The notes under the pieces: generated by a model
Told to the model about the DNA's origin: nothing
Database searches by the model: none
The model's input: only the letters and a program-made list of their open reading frames with translations
Program-made: the position numbers and the translations under genes
In this document: piece by piece, positions 44,875 to 57,690 of the stretch
Position numbering within the stretch: the stretch's first letter is position 1
Layout of the letters: every line of letters begins with the position of its first letter
Assembly: GCA_031772625.1 (NCBI GenBank)
Contig: CM062815.1
Location: 915,088,979 to 915,152,978, forward strand
Source: Pinus tabuliformis
Lineage: Eukaryota > Streptophyta > Pinopsida > Pinales > Pinaceae
Direction of reading: 5' to 3'
Length of the DNA: 64,000 nt

Positions 44875-45638
44875 CTAAATTTGAGTGATCAAATGCTTTG
44901 AATTTGATGATATCAAGCACAATTGAAGAAGAGAGTATTGATGCAACTTAGTGACTATTTGGAACCATATTTCAATATAGTTGTGATGCCTCTGGTCCAC
45001 TGGTTGATTTGGATCATCTTGGATGTCTTCTTCTAGCATGAACTTCAAGTCTTCCTCTTTTTGTTGGTTAATCTCTTGAATACATGGAGGATTTGATGGT
45101 AACCATAAGGGAGCTTTCCTAATCTTTGATTTTGATGTATGCTCTTCATCAAGTTCAGCCCATGATTCTTTGATCTTCTCTTTTGAATCTTCTTTTTCTG
45201 CATGTTGTCCCTTAATGGCATCAAGAGAATCACTTTTTTGTAGTGTCCTTCCTGAGCTATGATAAATACCATTTAGCTCAAGAGGATATGTTTGGAAGTG
45301 TTGTACCTCAACTTTGTAAGTGGACTGAGCTACTTCAATGTGTGGGTTTGGAAATGATGGTACAGGTAGTTGAGTGGGAGTGTATATTTGAGATGGATGT
45401 GGTTGGGGTTGTGGTTTTGGTGGAGGTGAATGGTAGGGATAACATGGAGTTGGTATGGTGGATATTGAGGAAAATACTGAGGATATTGTGGATGTCTCCC
45501 ATAATTTCCTTGCAAACCTTGTTTCCAAGATTGGTTTTGGGGTTGAGATGCCGAATATTTCCAAGGAAAGGTTGTGTTCCAATTATTTTGAAGTGGATAT
45601 GAATAACCTTGAAATTGTGAATTAGGCTCTTGCATCAT
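44875..45638 (-). pseudogene. Gag-like C-terminal ORF of element F, frameshifted
   Basis: Minus strand. From 45638 a Gln/Pro/Tyr-rich reading (MMQEPNSQFQGYSYPLQ, then HPQYPQYFPQYPPYQ) changes frame near 45450. It continues as PPPKPQPQPHPSQIYTP, then charged sequence KEKIKESWAELDEEHTSKSK and LPSNPPCIQEINQQKEEDLK, ending at 44875. Such low-complexity Gln/Pro regions occur near the C-terminus of plant gypsy Gag proteins, but I see no diagnostic capsid or zinc knuckle. Element D inserted 20 bp upstream; the rest of F lies beyond D and the window. Confidence 0.45.
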
Positions 45639-47200
45639 ACTAGGTTGACTATGCTGCTGTTACACAACATTTTGTCACTGTCCCTGTTGGGCGATTTAAT
45701 TGTCTGTTAAGTCCCCGTAATTTAGTTTGTTAACTCGGAGGTTTTGTAAACTTAGAAGAAAACCAAAATATATGGGACCTTAGATGAAACAGGTGTAGGA
45801 ATTTTGTTTAGAATGGAAATGCATATTACAAATGTTTGATCAATGGAATTAGTTTACATCAAAAGATAGAGAAGTTTCAAACAACACTCATAACTCGTGA
45901 TTTGGAGAAAATGATATTATTCATGTTGAATGAACAATCATAAATCTGATGCTAATGAATAACGAACAACTATTCTCTCCTCCTTTGAAGGATGCTTCTC
46001 TTATTTATACATGAATTAGGGATATCTACTCAATAAAAGTAGATCCCTTAAATATCTACTAGATCCATACTGGTCTCAACTTATCCCTAAATACTAGATA
46101 CAAATCCCATGACACATCAAGATCTCCATGATCTTTCTCCTTGGAATATGGTCCACCTCTTGAGTTGAAATTCGAATTTGATCTTGGGAGGCCACATAAG
46201 GGTGCCTTGGAAGCTTCCAAATGATCTGCGCATGTCATCAAACTCAAGCTACTTTTAGGTATAAGAAAATACATGCTATTTCTCTAACTTTTAATCATCA
46301 ATTCACTCTAAATACATAAAATTAATAACTTTGGAAAATGTAGATTTGAACTCATGTAGTAATGATAATGTAGGTTTGTGTAATGATAATGTGATGGAAT
46401 GAGGCGACAAAATGAGGATAAAGGTGAAAAATAGAGTGAAATTGAATGTTAATTTGGCGGCCCAACATAGATGATTGAATTTCATTCATAAATTTCTCTT
46501 TATTTTTTTTAAATAAATAAAAAATAAATAAATAAAATAAATTGAATTTTATTCTAATTTTTTTTTTTTTTTATTTTTTTTATTTTTTTTTTATTTTTTA
46601 TTTTTTATTTTTTTATGTTGCTACAAAAAAAAATAAAAATAAAAAGGAAATAAATTTATTCCTAAGATTTTTTATGTTGTTTTTTTTTTTAAATCCTTAA
46701 AAAGAAATTAAATTTTATTCCTAATTTTTTAAATTAAAATTAAAATCTTCAAAAATAATTTAAGTTTTATTCTAAATCTAAAAGAATCTAGAAACTTTAT
46801 TGATTTAGGATGAACTTTTAGCAAATGGAAACAAGAATATTGCAAAGATTGAAAATGTTTATAGACATCCTACTTTCTGTCATCCTTGAGATTGTGCAAA
46901 GATGTAGGAGGAGAGCATCCTTATTTGAGCTGAAAATATCATCTTACCTATTCTATGGTAATTGAAAACTACAAACTATTAGGTGTAATCAAATTTCCAA
47001 TGTAACCACTCACACAATAGTAGTAAAAATATATTCATTTTCAATTTCGCAATTTTAAAATGAAAATATACAAGGATGATCAAATCTAGTTTTTGTGAGT
47101 GTGATTTAATGAAATAAAAACGAAATTGATCTAACCTTGTACTTGTTTGAAACCATGGAAACCACCTTTCGATAAGTCTTTCATAGGCGTGATTTCCACT

Positions 47201-47419
47201 CTAATTCAAATCATGATGCAACTTCTCTTTGTCCTCTTTAATCTCCTGTTCAAATAATTGTTCATCATTAGATATACCGGATTCTTTGAATGTTAATTCA
47301 TTGTTTTCTTCTGGAGGAGTAGTTAAGCTTTTGGCTGCTATCAAGATCTCTTCTTCATAAGAAGAGGAGATCCTGACACTTGCTAGGATCTGAGTGAGTT
47401 GTTCCAAACTTATACTCAT
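47201..47419 (-). CDS. Small ORF in element E, unrecognised
   Basis: 72 codons on the minus strand, starting about 210 bp after the primer-binding site. Acidic (many Glu), beginning MSISLEQLTQILASVRIS. Position fits a leftover gag start, but no domain can be named and it may be chance. Confidence 0.25.
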   Translation of the reverse strand: MSISLEQLTQILASVRISSSYEEEILIAAKSLTTPPEENNELTFKESGISNDEQLFEQEIKEDKEKLHHDLN

Positions 47420-47833
47420 CGTTCTTCCATATATACATATGGATTTTTATTGTGTTTTTGTTTTTTTTTAGTGAATGAGGGTTTTTTATTTGTGTTCTAT
47501 TTCTATGTTTTCTATATGAGAATAAACTTAAATGAAAATGTCTAAATGAAATTAACCCTAAATAAAAATGATCTTAAATGAAAATGCTTCCTAAACAATC
47601 CTCCTGACTAGCTTACATCTAAGTTTTCTTCCCCAACAACGACGCAAAATGTTGGGCGATTTAATTGTCTGTTAAATCCCTGTCATTTAATTTGTCAACT
47701 CGGGGGTTTCGTAAACTTAGAAGCAAACCAAAATATATGGGACCTCAGATGAAACAGGTGTAGGAAGTTTGTTTAGAATGGAAATGCATATTACAAATGT
47801 TTGATCAATGGAATTAGTTTACTTTAGAAGATA

Positions 47834-48138
47834 GAGAAGAGTCTCTTGTTCAAGAGTCATGATTGTCCTTCTACAATATTTCTATAATAACATTGCCAAA
47901 CACCTAAGAAAGCAGGAAAGAAAGCAAGTAAATATTGTTTTCAGTTTAGTTCTTAGCTCATGGAGAAGAGTCTCCTAACTTAGGAGGAACTAGTTATCCT
48001 TCTCACATAAAAACTAGCTACTGAAAGGAAATCAATCTTCACATAAATGTAATCTAGGAAAGCATATGAAAAAGTAAATCTTGTTTCAGTTTCATGGAGA
48101 AGAGACTCCTAACTTAGGAGTTCCCGGTTGTCCTTCTC
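47834..48138. repeat. Three stem-loop units present only in the right-hand LTR of E
   Basis: Units start at 47834, 47963 and 48097 (about 130-bp period). In the last two, outer arms GAGAAG/CTTCTC enclose an inner hairpin CTCCT-AACTT-AGGAG. The first has a shorter outer pairing AGAAG/CTTCT and CTCTT-GTTC-AAGAG inside. They lie in a segment of about 520 bp missing from the left-hand LTR (after GATAGAGAAG). Confidence 0.7.
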
Positions 48139-50056
48139 ACATAACAACTAGCTACTGAAAGGAGATCAATATTCACACAACAAAACATGGCCATAGCATG
48201 AATTTATATTGAAATTATCTACAAGTATTTACAGTAAAGAAATAAGATGAACATCCAGAATTAAAACTAGTATATTCACAATTATGAACATTACTCTACA
48301 ACAAAGTATACTTATCTTGGTATGGGGATCCTTCCATTCCTCAAAGAGCACACATGAACAACTATCACATCTTAAGAATCAAACAACACTCATAACTCAT
48401 GATTTGGAGAAAATGATATTATTCATGCTGAATGCATAATCATAAATCCGATGCTAATGAATAACTAACAACTATTCTCTCCTCCTTTGAAGGATGCTTC
48501 TCTTATTTATACATGAATTAGGGATATCTACTTAATAAATGTAGATGCCTTAAATATCTACTAGATCCATACATGTCTCAACTTATCCCTAAATACTAGA
48601 TACAAATCCCATGACACATCAAGATCTCCATGATCTTTCTCCTTGGAATATGGTCCACCTCTTGATTTGAAATTCGAATTTGATCTTGGGAGGCCACATA
48701 AGGGTCCCTTGGAAGCTTCAAAATGATCTATACATGTCATCAAACTCAAGCCACTTTTAGGTATAACAATATACATGTTATTTCTCTAACTTTTAATCAT
48801 AAATTGACTCTAAATACATAAAATAAATAACTTTGGAAAATGTAGATGTGAACTCATGTAGTAATGATAATGTGATGGAATGAGGTGAAAAAATGAGGAT
48901 AAAGGTGAAAAATAGAGTGAAAGTGAATGTTAGTTTGGTGACCCAATAGTCCCTGTACTCCCCGTTCCTTGATCCTAGAGGACCTCTACAGTGAACCCTG
49001 CATGCTTTGCCTTCATGAAGAAACTCCCATTGTGTCCCACTTCATGAACAAATCATTTCCCTTTTGTGCCATTTCCCTTGAAACTTTTGTTTTGCCCAGT
49101 TTACAAGACTGGCGCTAATGGTCCTTGTCTCCCCCACGCCAATATGTAGAGATTAGTACTACTCCTCACACTGACTGGAGTGATTGAGTTGTGTTTCAGT
49201 TGCGCCAGTCCTGTTATGGAAAGTTTTTTGAATTAGAGCCAAAGATTCCAGCTCTAGAAGCTCCGTAACGGAAGTTTGGTAAATGGTTTGGCCAGATGGG
49301 GTCGAGGATGACAATTTTGGCTCTTTTCCCCTATAATGATGGAACTACCTCAAGGGATAAGTCCTTCTCCCATGAGAAGAGGATCCCCATCCATATTTCC
49401 TATATAAACCTCTCTTCTTCCGGAGCACAAACTAGTGTGAGTATGATAGTCACAGTTGATATTTTTGGCAGAGTTATTGTTGAGTGTTGATACTATTTTG
49501 GAGTAGACAAGCAAGCCATTTCTAGTTGTAGCTATCTAGTTGTGTGAGGGAGAAGTGTGTTTGGTTTGGAGTGAAGCCTAAAGGGAAGAGCCTTTAAACT
49601 ATTGTTGTTTGAAGCCATCGTGGAATGCTGGCAGAAGTGTGTAGGAACCTAGTCTTGTCAGAGGAAGACTGCAGCATTAAGATGAATGGTTGTAATCTCT
49701 CTTTGATACTAATATATGCAACTATCGATTGGTTTCCTACATGTTTTGTAATATTACATATCCATGTCTTAATTCTTCTTGACTCGTTAAGTAGGTTGAA
49801 TTGCAATTTGTCTATTATTATGTTCATGTGCGGTTGTTGTTTACTTTTTTCAGGAGCTTGAAGAAGGAAGCGAGAGATTGCTGGAGCGAGAAAGTGAGGA
49901 CACCATCAAGAAAGATAAGTGATCAAGAGGTAGTCCCTCTTGATAGATTCTAACCTAAGGTAATCTTCCATAGAATGTATTTGTTGTGGCTAGACCCATT
50001 ATCGGGCTAGAGGAATTTGTTTGTGTCCGCACTTATAATTTTACTTCACCACAAAT

Positions 50057-50074
50057 TGGCGACTCCACTGGGGA
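50057..50074 (+). other. Element D primer-binding site
   Basis: TGGCGACTCCACTGGGGA three bases after the LTR end, identical to element B. Confidence 0.85.
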
Positions 50075-52390
50075 ACCCATATTTTTGTTTGTTTTGGATT
50101 TCATGATTCTGTGAGCACTTTTCTAGTTTCATGTTTTCCCTTTGGTTTTGTTTCTTTTCTCCTACTTACTGGCCTAAGTCTAAAATTCGTAGTAGCAGAT
50201 ATGGTCCCTGTTTGATTTTTTTTCCTTAGTTACCTCGACTATCATGCTTAATCCACTGACAGCTGCGTCGACCAGCGTGAATTGCTAAGGAACAGTCGCG
50301 TTGACCAGCCTCTGGTGCTTGTTTTCAATTAGGCAATCACATTGATGTCTGTAAGTGAAGATTAGGGCATGACCCCAATCTTGGCCAGTGTGTTCTGCTC
50401 TTGTTCTTTTTACCCCGTAAGCCTTTTTGATTGTTTTCTCCCTGATTAGAAAGCTACTTTTCATTTGGTTTTTCTTTCTTGTTGGCTTGTCATATTTCTA
50501 TTTAATTGATTGAGTCATTTAGTGGCCAACGACACTAGGGCATCTAGTTGGTCACCCATTTAGCAGTTTGTGAACTCACTAAGTCGGATTGTAGGTGTGT
50601 TTACTCGCATTTGTTTTTCAGTCCTTTTTAGGACTTTGACCTCTTTTTGCAGAAGTTTGAAAAAGTTTCATTTACTAGATTCAACGTCTCTTTCCGGCAT
50701 AGATTACATTGTTGGCCTTGTGTTTGGCAAAGTCAGTGTTTCATTGGTCTGAATGAACTTCTCTTTTCATGTTTTCATCTGCTTGAAGAGCTCACTGTCT
50801 TGAAAACATTTTCATTGAAAGATTGTATGTGAAATGTTTGTTTCGTTGTTTCATGAGAAAGTATGAAATTCTAGCTTATTGCATCATTATGTTACGATAA
50901 TTTGCATCTTTTTAAAGACTAGAATTGCATCAGCATTTGAAAAAGGAAGAGAATTTTTCATTTTGAAAGGACTAATAGATAAGTGCTTGTGAGGAAATTA
51001 GGAATTGGAATGCATTTTTCATTAGTTCATATTTTGAAAAAGTAAGGTAGTGAAAGATCATTTTGTTTTTAGCTGCTTGATTGTTTGCATTTGATTGAGT
51101 AGTTTCTATGCTCTCTAATGTAGGCATTTCATTGAATTGAAAGGGTCTTGTCCCATTTAGTTGCATTTTAGGTTTTTCGAATAGCATCGCTAAAACCTGA
51201 AAAATGAAACTTAACTCAAGATCAACTCTAAAATGAATTCAATTAACCTAAGGCGCATTTGACATTAACTATCATATCTAGAAGGTCTAGGCTAGAGACG
51301 TGTTCCGGCATATTTAAACCTAGCAGTTGTTGTTAGCTTCGGGATTAGACAATGCTAGTACAGATTTGTGCTCCCCACACCATCGAGTATATAATAAGAG
51401 ACCCCACTAGGCTGAAATCCTTTTATCCTTAGGAAGCTGAGTCGGCCACCTTGCGAACGTGATACACCGAACACAACATTCGGGGAGATTGCCTGCTCGT
51501 ACTTCTTGGTTCGCTAGGAGGTATTCTGCAGTTCACGGTTGCTTGATAATCCTGTTTACCTAAATCATTCAGATTAGTCATTTGATCTTTTTGACTCTTT
51601 AAATTTAATATATCATTTGAGCACTTTCCCTTTCGAGCTCGTTTCCTATCGAAAGTGGTAGAGTCATCTTGTTTCTTTCTCGACTCTTAAAAAAAGAAAG
51701 AACATTAGTCTTTTAGGTGTCTTAATAATTGATTGCCCACGATCCAAAACATCCTGTTAGTATTTTTTGACCAAATTGTGAGTTCCCTTAAAAGGACATT
51801 TAAAAGCCTTGCAGTTATTTGTTCTGTCGACTAAGACAAGGTCATCGGGGCTGAACCATCTGGTTCACCCAATTCCTCTTCCTCTCCTCTGTCTAAAAGA
51901 TTGTCTGAGGAGCTGTTTCCTGAGTTATCAGTTACTTGAGGACCAAAATGTTGAACTCACAATTATTTTGAGTGTTCAAACATTGTCATGTCGTCCTCCG
52001 CCTACTTTCGATTTGGGGTCATCTGCTGATCTTGGCCCAAAATCTCTAGACAATCTTGTTCGAACTCCAAAGAACTCGCCGACCACTGACGATCATCTTG
52101 GACTTGTTATCTATCCTTCGAACCCTCTATTTGACGTTGTTGAGATATCACCACATCATCCTTACAGCTGTACGACCAGCCAGGCGTTCCTTTGGAACTA
52201 TCCCCCAGTACACGTTCGAACATTCATCGTCGTTTGTTTTCAAACATTGAACCTAAAGGCAATGTTCTAGTCACATCTCTAGATGAGTCTAAAGTTTCTA
52301 CTCCACACACTGTTGAGGTGGAAGAATTGAAATTTTAATTTCCTCCCGAGGGTTTCCCATATTCAGAAGGTATTTCTGCCAATTTTCCAC
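50075..52390 (+). other. Element D leader region
   Basis: About 2.2 kb, mostly unreadable as protein. The block 51277-51540 matches the element B leader. Stem-loops of the conserved-loop family lie at 51622-51657 (CACTTTC/GAAAGTG) and 51673-51702 (TTCTTTCT/AGAAAGAA, loop CGACTCTTAAAAAA). Short open frames near 51809-52270 may be a decayed gag start but carry no motif. Confidence 0.6.
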
Positions 52391-54914
52391 CCAACTATGT
52401 GTCTTTGGGGCACTTAGTCTCAGGCACACCTAGTACCTCATCACTCTACCATGATCTTGTATCGGCGTCAAGCATCAGGCCTACGTCAGGTCCATTTGTC
52501 ATGAACATGACTTCCCAACAAGTTGTTACTTCAATCCTGGTGCAACCCACCATTCCAAATACTCTTTTATCATCAATCCCAGTTACACATCAGTCACAAC
52601 CGGTAGTTTCAATGATTGTCTTTGTTAGTTCCTTTGTCCCATTAGTCAGTGGCCAGGTTGTGCCACTGCTTGGGGGGCAAAACTTGAATGTCTCTATGGT
52701 GTCAGGTTCCACTAATGTGGTGTCAGGTATAAACCAACCTTCTTCTGGTATTATTTATAACCCTGTTGACCCTACTGGATTGAGCAATGTCCAGTACCAA
52801 CAGGTTCAAAATCTCATTGGTCTGTCTGGATCGAGCAATGTTCAATATCAACAGCCCTATGGGGCTCAGTTCTAATATCAAAATCCTTATGTTCCATATG
52901 GTTGTCAAGGATTGGTTAATCAACCTTACACCATTCAATTTGGGTAGTACATCCAGCCTAGCTACGAGCAGATTCAGTTCGGTAAGTTCCCAGGCACTGT
53001 TCAAGTACCCTTGCAATAAAAAGGACAACCTTTACAACAACCACAGTAGCCTTTGTTACCGCAAGGGAAGCCTTTGTTGCAGCAACGGATCTCCACGCAA
53101 TCGCAAAGGAAAATTATCCCACAGCAAGGTCACTTGCAACAACCACAAGGTCAATCCTTACAACAATTGCAGCAAGCCGCATAGCACCAGATGCAATATG
53201 ATCCGCACACCTCTCAACCCATACCCTCATAGGGCCAACCTCTACAACCCTAGAGACAAATTTTGCAACCACAAAGTCAACCCTTGCAACAGAAAAACCA
53301 ACCAGGACAACAGCAACCCTTGTATACATATCAATAAGGTCAACCCCTGCAGGGGTGGGGTCAAGGTCAAGTCCTACAGCAGCATGCCTAGAATCCTCTT
53401 TTCCTAGGTCAATAGGTTCAGAATATTACCAGCCAAGGGCACTAGGTAAGAAACCCCTACGTCCAAGGGAAGCAAGTGTATCAACCTTATGCCCAAGGAC
53501 TACAGGTATAGAACGCTCTTGTTCAGGGACAACAAGCTCATCAGCCCTATGTTCCAGGACAACAGGTCCCATATCCATATGTCCAAGGTCAACAAGCTCA
53601 AAAACCTTTTAACCCATATATTGCTTATCAAAAACCTATGCCTAGACAGTTTCAAGGTATTCAAGGTCAAAATCCTCCCTAGGGTCAAGGTAATCCACAA
53701 TGGGGGTAGCCTCAGATGCCATATGGCCAAAATCCCCCACTGTGGGGCCAAAATCCCAACAAGGATGGGCTTCTCCCTGTGGGCCCACTTATCGACGTCC
53801 CATGCCTTTTAACACTCAATTACTTTTCTTGGCTACACTTGAGTTGCTAGATGTATCGCGCCTTCTAAATGATATGCTCCTTTAGTCATCGTACTGGCCT
53901 CTAGTGCCGTCCAAGATATGAAGTGATTCCCAAAAATTTGATGGAAAACCTAGAGAAGATCCTCAGGCCCATGTGATGACATATCACCTCTGGTGCTTAT
54001 TGAACTCGTACTTAGATGATTCCATTCATCTTCGTCTTTTACAACGAATCCTCATAGGTTCCATAGTAAAATGGTACATCGAGCTACCTCGGAGTACTTT
54101 CCATGACTTTAATTCATTAGCCATGGCTTTCCTCACACATTTTTAGTTGTCGGTTTGCTATGAAACTGGTACCTATTTTATCACATCGCTCAAGTAAGAC
54201 ATTGTGACACAATTCTCTGATCATATCCATGAATGGAGACATCTATGTCGCCTGATAAAATTTGAGATAGCTGATCATTTGCTCACTAAATGGTTTACCA
54301 AATCATCTATAGCCCCAATTGCTTGCGATATAGCTATGGGTGGATGCGTCACTGAAGAGCAAGCCATCGCTCGTGCCCAGTACTTGGATCTAGTTTACTC
54401 TCAGTCTGGCACTTTATACCAGGTGTTACCCAATGCTCCACAGCCATCATCTGATCCCATAGCATCAAATTCACCAGTTGTTCCTCCCGTTGATGGAGTT
54501 ATTAGTTTAGTATCCCATACCCCTGCTAAAGAGAAGTCGGTATTGAATGTTGCTCCTAATAGTTCATCTCAGAATCTACCAGGCCCTGATAAAAGCTTAG
54601 AGGTCCGCGTTGTCCAGTCTACTGCAGTGGAAAAGTCCTCGAAAGGAAAAAAGAAAGGAAAAGGAAAAGCTAAATCTGATGCCCTGAAACAGGGTCCTCC
54701 CAAATCGTCTATTGGCAAATCTTCGCAATGGAAACCTAAGTATCCCTGCCTCATTTGTGAGGAGAATCACTACACCAAGGATTTTCCTCGACGGTCTGAA
54801 GTTAGTCACTTGCTGAAAGGGACCTCTCCTGTCCTTAAAGAGTCATTTCTATCTCAGCATAACCAAATGGTAGACCAACCCCGATCTGCTTCCTCTAGAT
54901 CTCACGTTTCATGA
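52391..54914 (+). pseudogene. Element D gag, Gln-rich N-terminal half and capsid
   Basis: From 52399 a Ser/Val/Pro-rich then strongly Gln/Pro/Gly-rich reading (QGQ, PYVQGQQ-type repeats, to about 53760) is broken by about 14 stops, of which about 11 are TAG. A capsid domain follows at about 53930-54400: KFDGKPREDPQAHVMTYHL, LRLLQRILIGSIVKWYIELP, QFSDHIHEWRHLCRL, ITEE-like CVTEEQAIARAQYLDLVY. After a Pro/Ser linker, a basic KGKKKGKGKAK stretch (about 54630) and one knuckle CLICEENHYTKDF (final Cys lost) end the protein. The long Gln-rich region before the capsid is odd for gypsy Gag. Confidence 0.8.
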
Positions 54915-55216
54915 TGAGCACACCCATTAGTGTGGCTACCCGGTCAAAAGATTATCAAACTCCAGCTCTGGAAACTGAGAAAGAAAAAGAAGCTACACCT
55001 TCTTCTTCTACCCCATGTTTTGGCCCTCTGCAAATCGAGTGCTCTAACCCTGATTCCGCTACTCGACCACCCTCTCGAGTTTTTCTATGGAAATCCTCGT
55101 ATAATCCCAACACTTGAGCCTCTCAACACTACAATATTATTGAGGATTTGGCTCAGGCACCGTCAGCCATGTCAGCTCTTGAGGTACTCCAAAGCTGCCC
55201 ATCGTAGTGGAAATAT

Positions 55217-56014
55217 TTGCTATCAGCTATCAGGGGCATCGATCCCACCAATTCTAATTTGATATGTTTCTATCTGGAAAACCGTGTTCCACGTCTCCCT
55301 CATCAAATTTCCTTTCTTATTCAGGTATTCATTAATGAGAAGATCATCCACTGCACTTTCATCGATGAAGGTTCTTCCACCTGCATCATGTCAACTGCAT
55401 GTTGGAAGGCTATTGGTTCCCCTGCACTGAACCAGTCTTCGAACACTCTGGAAGCATTTGATGGGCGCGATTCGTGACCCTTCAGTGTCTTACCTAACCT
55501 TTCCATCACCCTGGAAGGCAAGATAGTGCAAGTCGAAGAAGATATTGTTGATTCCAATCTCAATTATAATCTTCTACTCGGCCGAAGTTGGAATCAAGCC
55601 ATGCATGCCATGGCCTCCTCTTTGTTTCGTGTGATCCGTTTTCCCCATCAAGGGAAGATTGTCGCTGTCGATCAACTGTCTTTCTTTTCCTCTTCCTCCT
55701 CGGATGGAAATGTTCTGTACGTCAAGCACTCTGGTGCTCTCTATGAGAGTGTGGGGGCTGGTCTCTTCAAAGATTCTGCCTTAATGGGAATTTTTCCACT
55801 CCCACCTCCTCATGTTGCTTCTCTTAACATGATCTCAATCAAATCTAATCCCTGGGTCATACCTCCACCAGATCTTGTTGGTGCTTGGGGTGAGGTTATG
55901 TCGCTTAGTCCTTTCAAAGTCAATTACGTGGAAATTGTTTTGGCTTTGAAATCTACATCCTCTGATTCCCATATGTCGAAGACCTCTCTCGATATGTACT
56001 CTCAATCCCCCTAG
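55217..56014 (+). pseudogene. Element D protease with DEG active site
   Basis: CTFIDEGSSTCIMSTACWKA (about 55350-55410) and NYNLLLGRSWNQAMHA (about 55560) are the retropepsin active site and second-half motifs. The DTG/DSG triad reads DEG, as in element B. One TGA stop at 55475. The frame is shared with the reverse transcriptase downstream; a 90-codon linker separates them. Confidence 0.78.
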
Positions 56015-57690
56015 CTTGGCACTTTGGAATCATCTGATCCCGTAGCTGAGACCTTCCTTGTTGATGAAGGCATCATGGAAATCATGTCTCTCAAGGAACC
56101 ACCATGGATTGATACTCTTCATCGCTCCTCATTCCCTCTCTCGATGGTCATGTATACTACTTTCGAAGAGTCCTCTTCTCCATTTTCACCACCAATTGTT
56201 ACTCATGAAGTATGGTCGGAAGGAAATCTGGGTAATATTACCCAAACAATGTTGGTTGACATTTTTATCAAACCCAGTGTCGTTTAACATGTTCATATTG
56301 GGGTATCTTGTTCTCCAGATGAGATCAAGACATATACTCGTCTATTTTAGGAATTCTATGATGTGTTTGCATGGTCTTACGAAGAAATGCCCGACATAAA
56401 TCCTAGCATTGTGGTGCATGAAATACCAACGTATTTACACGCGAAGTGTGTTAGCCAACGGCTTCGCCTGGTGCACCCTAGGAAGGCTGCTGCTATTAAG
56501 GGTGACGTCAGAAAGCTTCTCAAAGTTGGGTTCATTTATCCCATCCCCCTTAAATATTGGGTTTCCAATATTGTCCCGGTGACTAAAAGACAAGGCACGA
56601 TCCACATTTGTGTGGATTATCAAGATCTTAATCGTGCATGTCCTAAAGACAACTATCCTACTCCTTTCATTGATCAAATCATTGATGAATGTGCGGGGAA
56701 CGAGATATTTTCCTTTATCAATGGTTTTTCTGGTTATAACCAGATTAATATCACACCGGCTGACCAAGAAAAGAGATCCTTTATCTGCCCATGGGGTACG
56801 TTCGCATACAATAAGCTCCCTTTCAGCCTCAAAAATGCTAGGGGTCACATTTCAATAGGAAATGTCTTACGCGTTTCATGATATTCGCAACATTTTCCAG
56901 CCTTACTTGGATGACCTTCCTGCCCATTCTCGTAAGCGCCAAGATCACCCATACCATCTTCGACAGATTTTTCTACGTTGCAGACACTATAACATTCGGT
57001 TAAATCTACACAAATGTGTTTTTGCGTAGAATCAGGATGACTCCTCGGTTCATCGTTTCCAAGGACAGTATTCGCGTGGATCTGCTAAAAGTCAAGGCCA
57101 TTGTAAATTTACCCCCTACATCTTCACTGCATTAACTCTAGAGCCTACAAGGAAAGGCCAAATTTATCCTTCATTTTATATCCAACTATGTCGAGCTAGC
57201 TACAGGATTTACCTGATTACTCAAACAAGGAATGCCCTTTGCATGGGACGAGGTGGCCTAGAAATATTTTGATGATCTTAAGGTCGTCTTCATAAATTCT
57301 CCTCTGTTGCATCCGACAGACTATTATCTATATTACTTCCTTTTCCTAGTTGTGTCCCCTAGCACTATTGCTATGGTTTTGGTCCAAGATGACGACAAAG
57401 GCAGCGAACATGTGATCTACTACCTTAGTCGGAATCTCCTCGACACTGGAACGCATTATGCACATCGAGAAGTTGGATTTGGCTGTCGTTCAGGCTGTTC
57501 AACCTTTCAACATTATATCCTTTTGTGTACGACTACAGTGATTTCTGAATGCAAACCTATGACCTATATCCTGACTCATCAGTTGTTGGGGAGCAACTAT
57601 TCTAAATGGATCGTTATCTTGCAAGAATTTGATTTGGTCTTCACTATGGACAAACCTAAGAAATAACTTGTTTTCGCTGAATTGATTTGT
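56015..57690 (+). pseudogene. Element D reverse transcriptase and RT-linked RNase H
   Basis: EFYDVFAWSYEEMPDINP (56350), GTIHICVDYQDLNRACPKDN, FSFINGFSGYNQINI and KRSFICPWGTFAYNKLPFSL are in one frame. A frameshift near 56840 follows, then FQPYLDDLPAHSRKRQDHPY (catalytic YLDD) and FLRCRHYNIRLNLHKCVFA. The RNase H part reads STIAMVLVQDDDKGSEHVIY, HREVGFGC and SKWIVILQEFDLVF. Its acidic positions are altered (STIAMVL, ISECKP, FAELI), so it looks catalytically weak, as in other Ogre-type copies I know. Many stops. Confidence 0.9.

Larger units (their letters stand above)
45685..48948 (-). mobile_element. Element E: small non-coding LTR element nested in the D LTR
   Basis: LTRs 45685-46467 (783 bp) and 47650-48948 (1299 bp) start TGTTGGGCGATTT and end CCCAACA/CCCAATA. 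The target duplication GTCCC lies at 45680-45684 and 48949-48953. Read on the minus strand, TTGCGTCGTTGTTGGGGA follows the right-hand LTR and resembles the tRNA-Asp-type primer site TGGCGCCGTTGCCGGGGA, giving orientation. The 1.18-kb interior has no gag or pol; a 72-codon minus ORF at 47201-47419 is unrecognised. The interior includes a T/A homopolymer tract at 46555-46640. LTR divergence is about 6% in a sampled 185 bp. Confidence 0.9.
45658..50053 (+). mobile_element. Element D 5' LTR, split by element E
   Basis: 27 bp (TGTTACACAACATTTTGTC...) precede element E, and 48954-50053 follow it. Without E and one GTCCC copy the LTR is 1127 bp. TATATAAA lies at 49401. The U5 splice-like exon starts at 49854. 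It ends TTCACCACA. Confidence 0.9.

Noticed and set aside
46555..46640. T/A homopolymer tract in E as a poly(A) tail of a processed insert
   Set aside because: It lies in the middle of the E interior without a flanking duplication or coding sequence; simple-sequence drift is enough.
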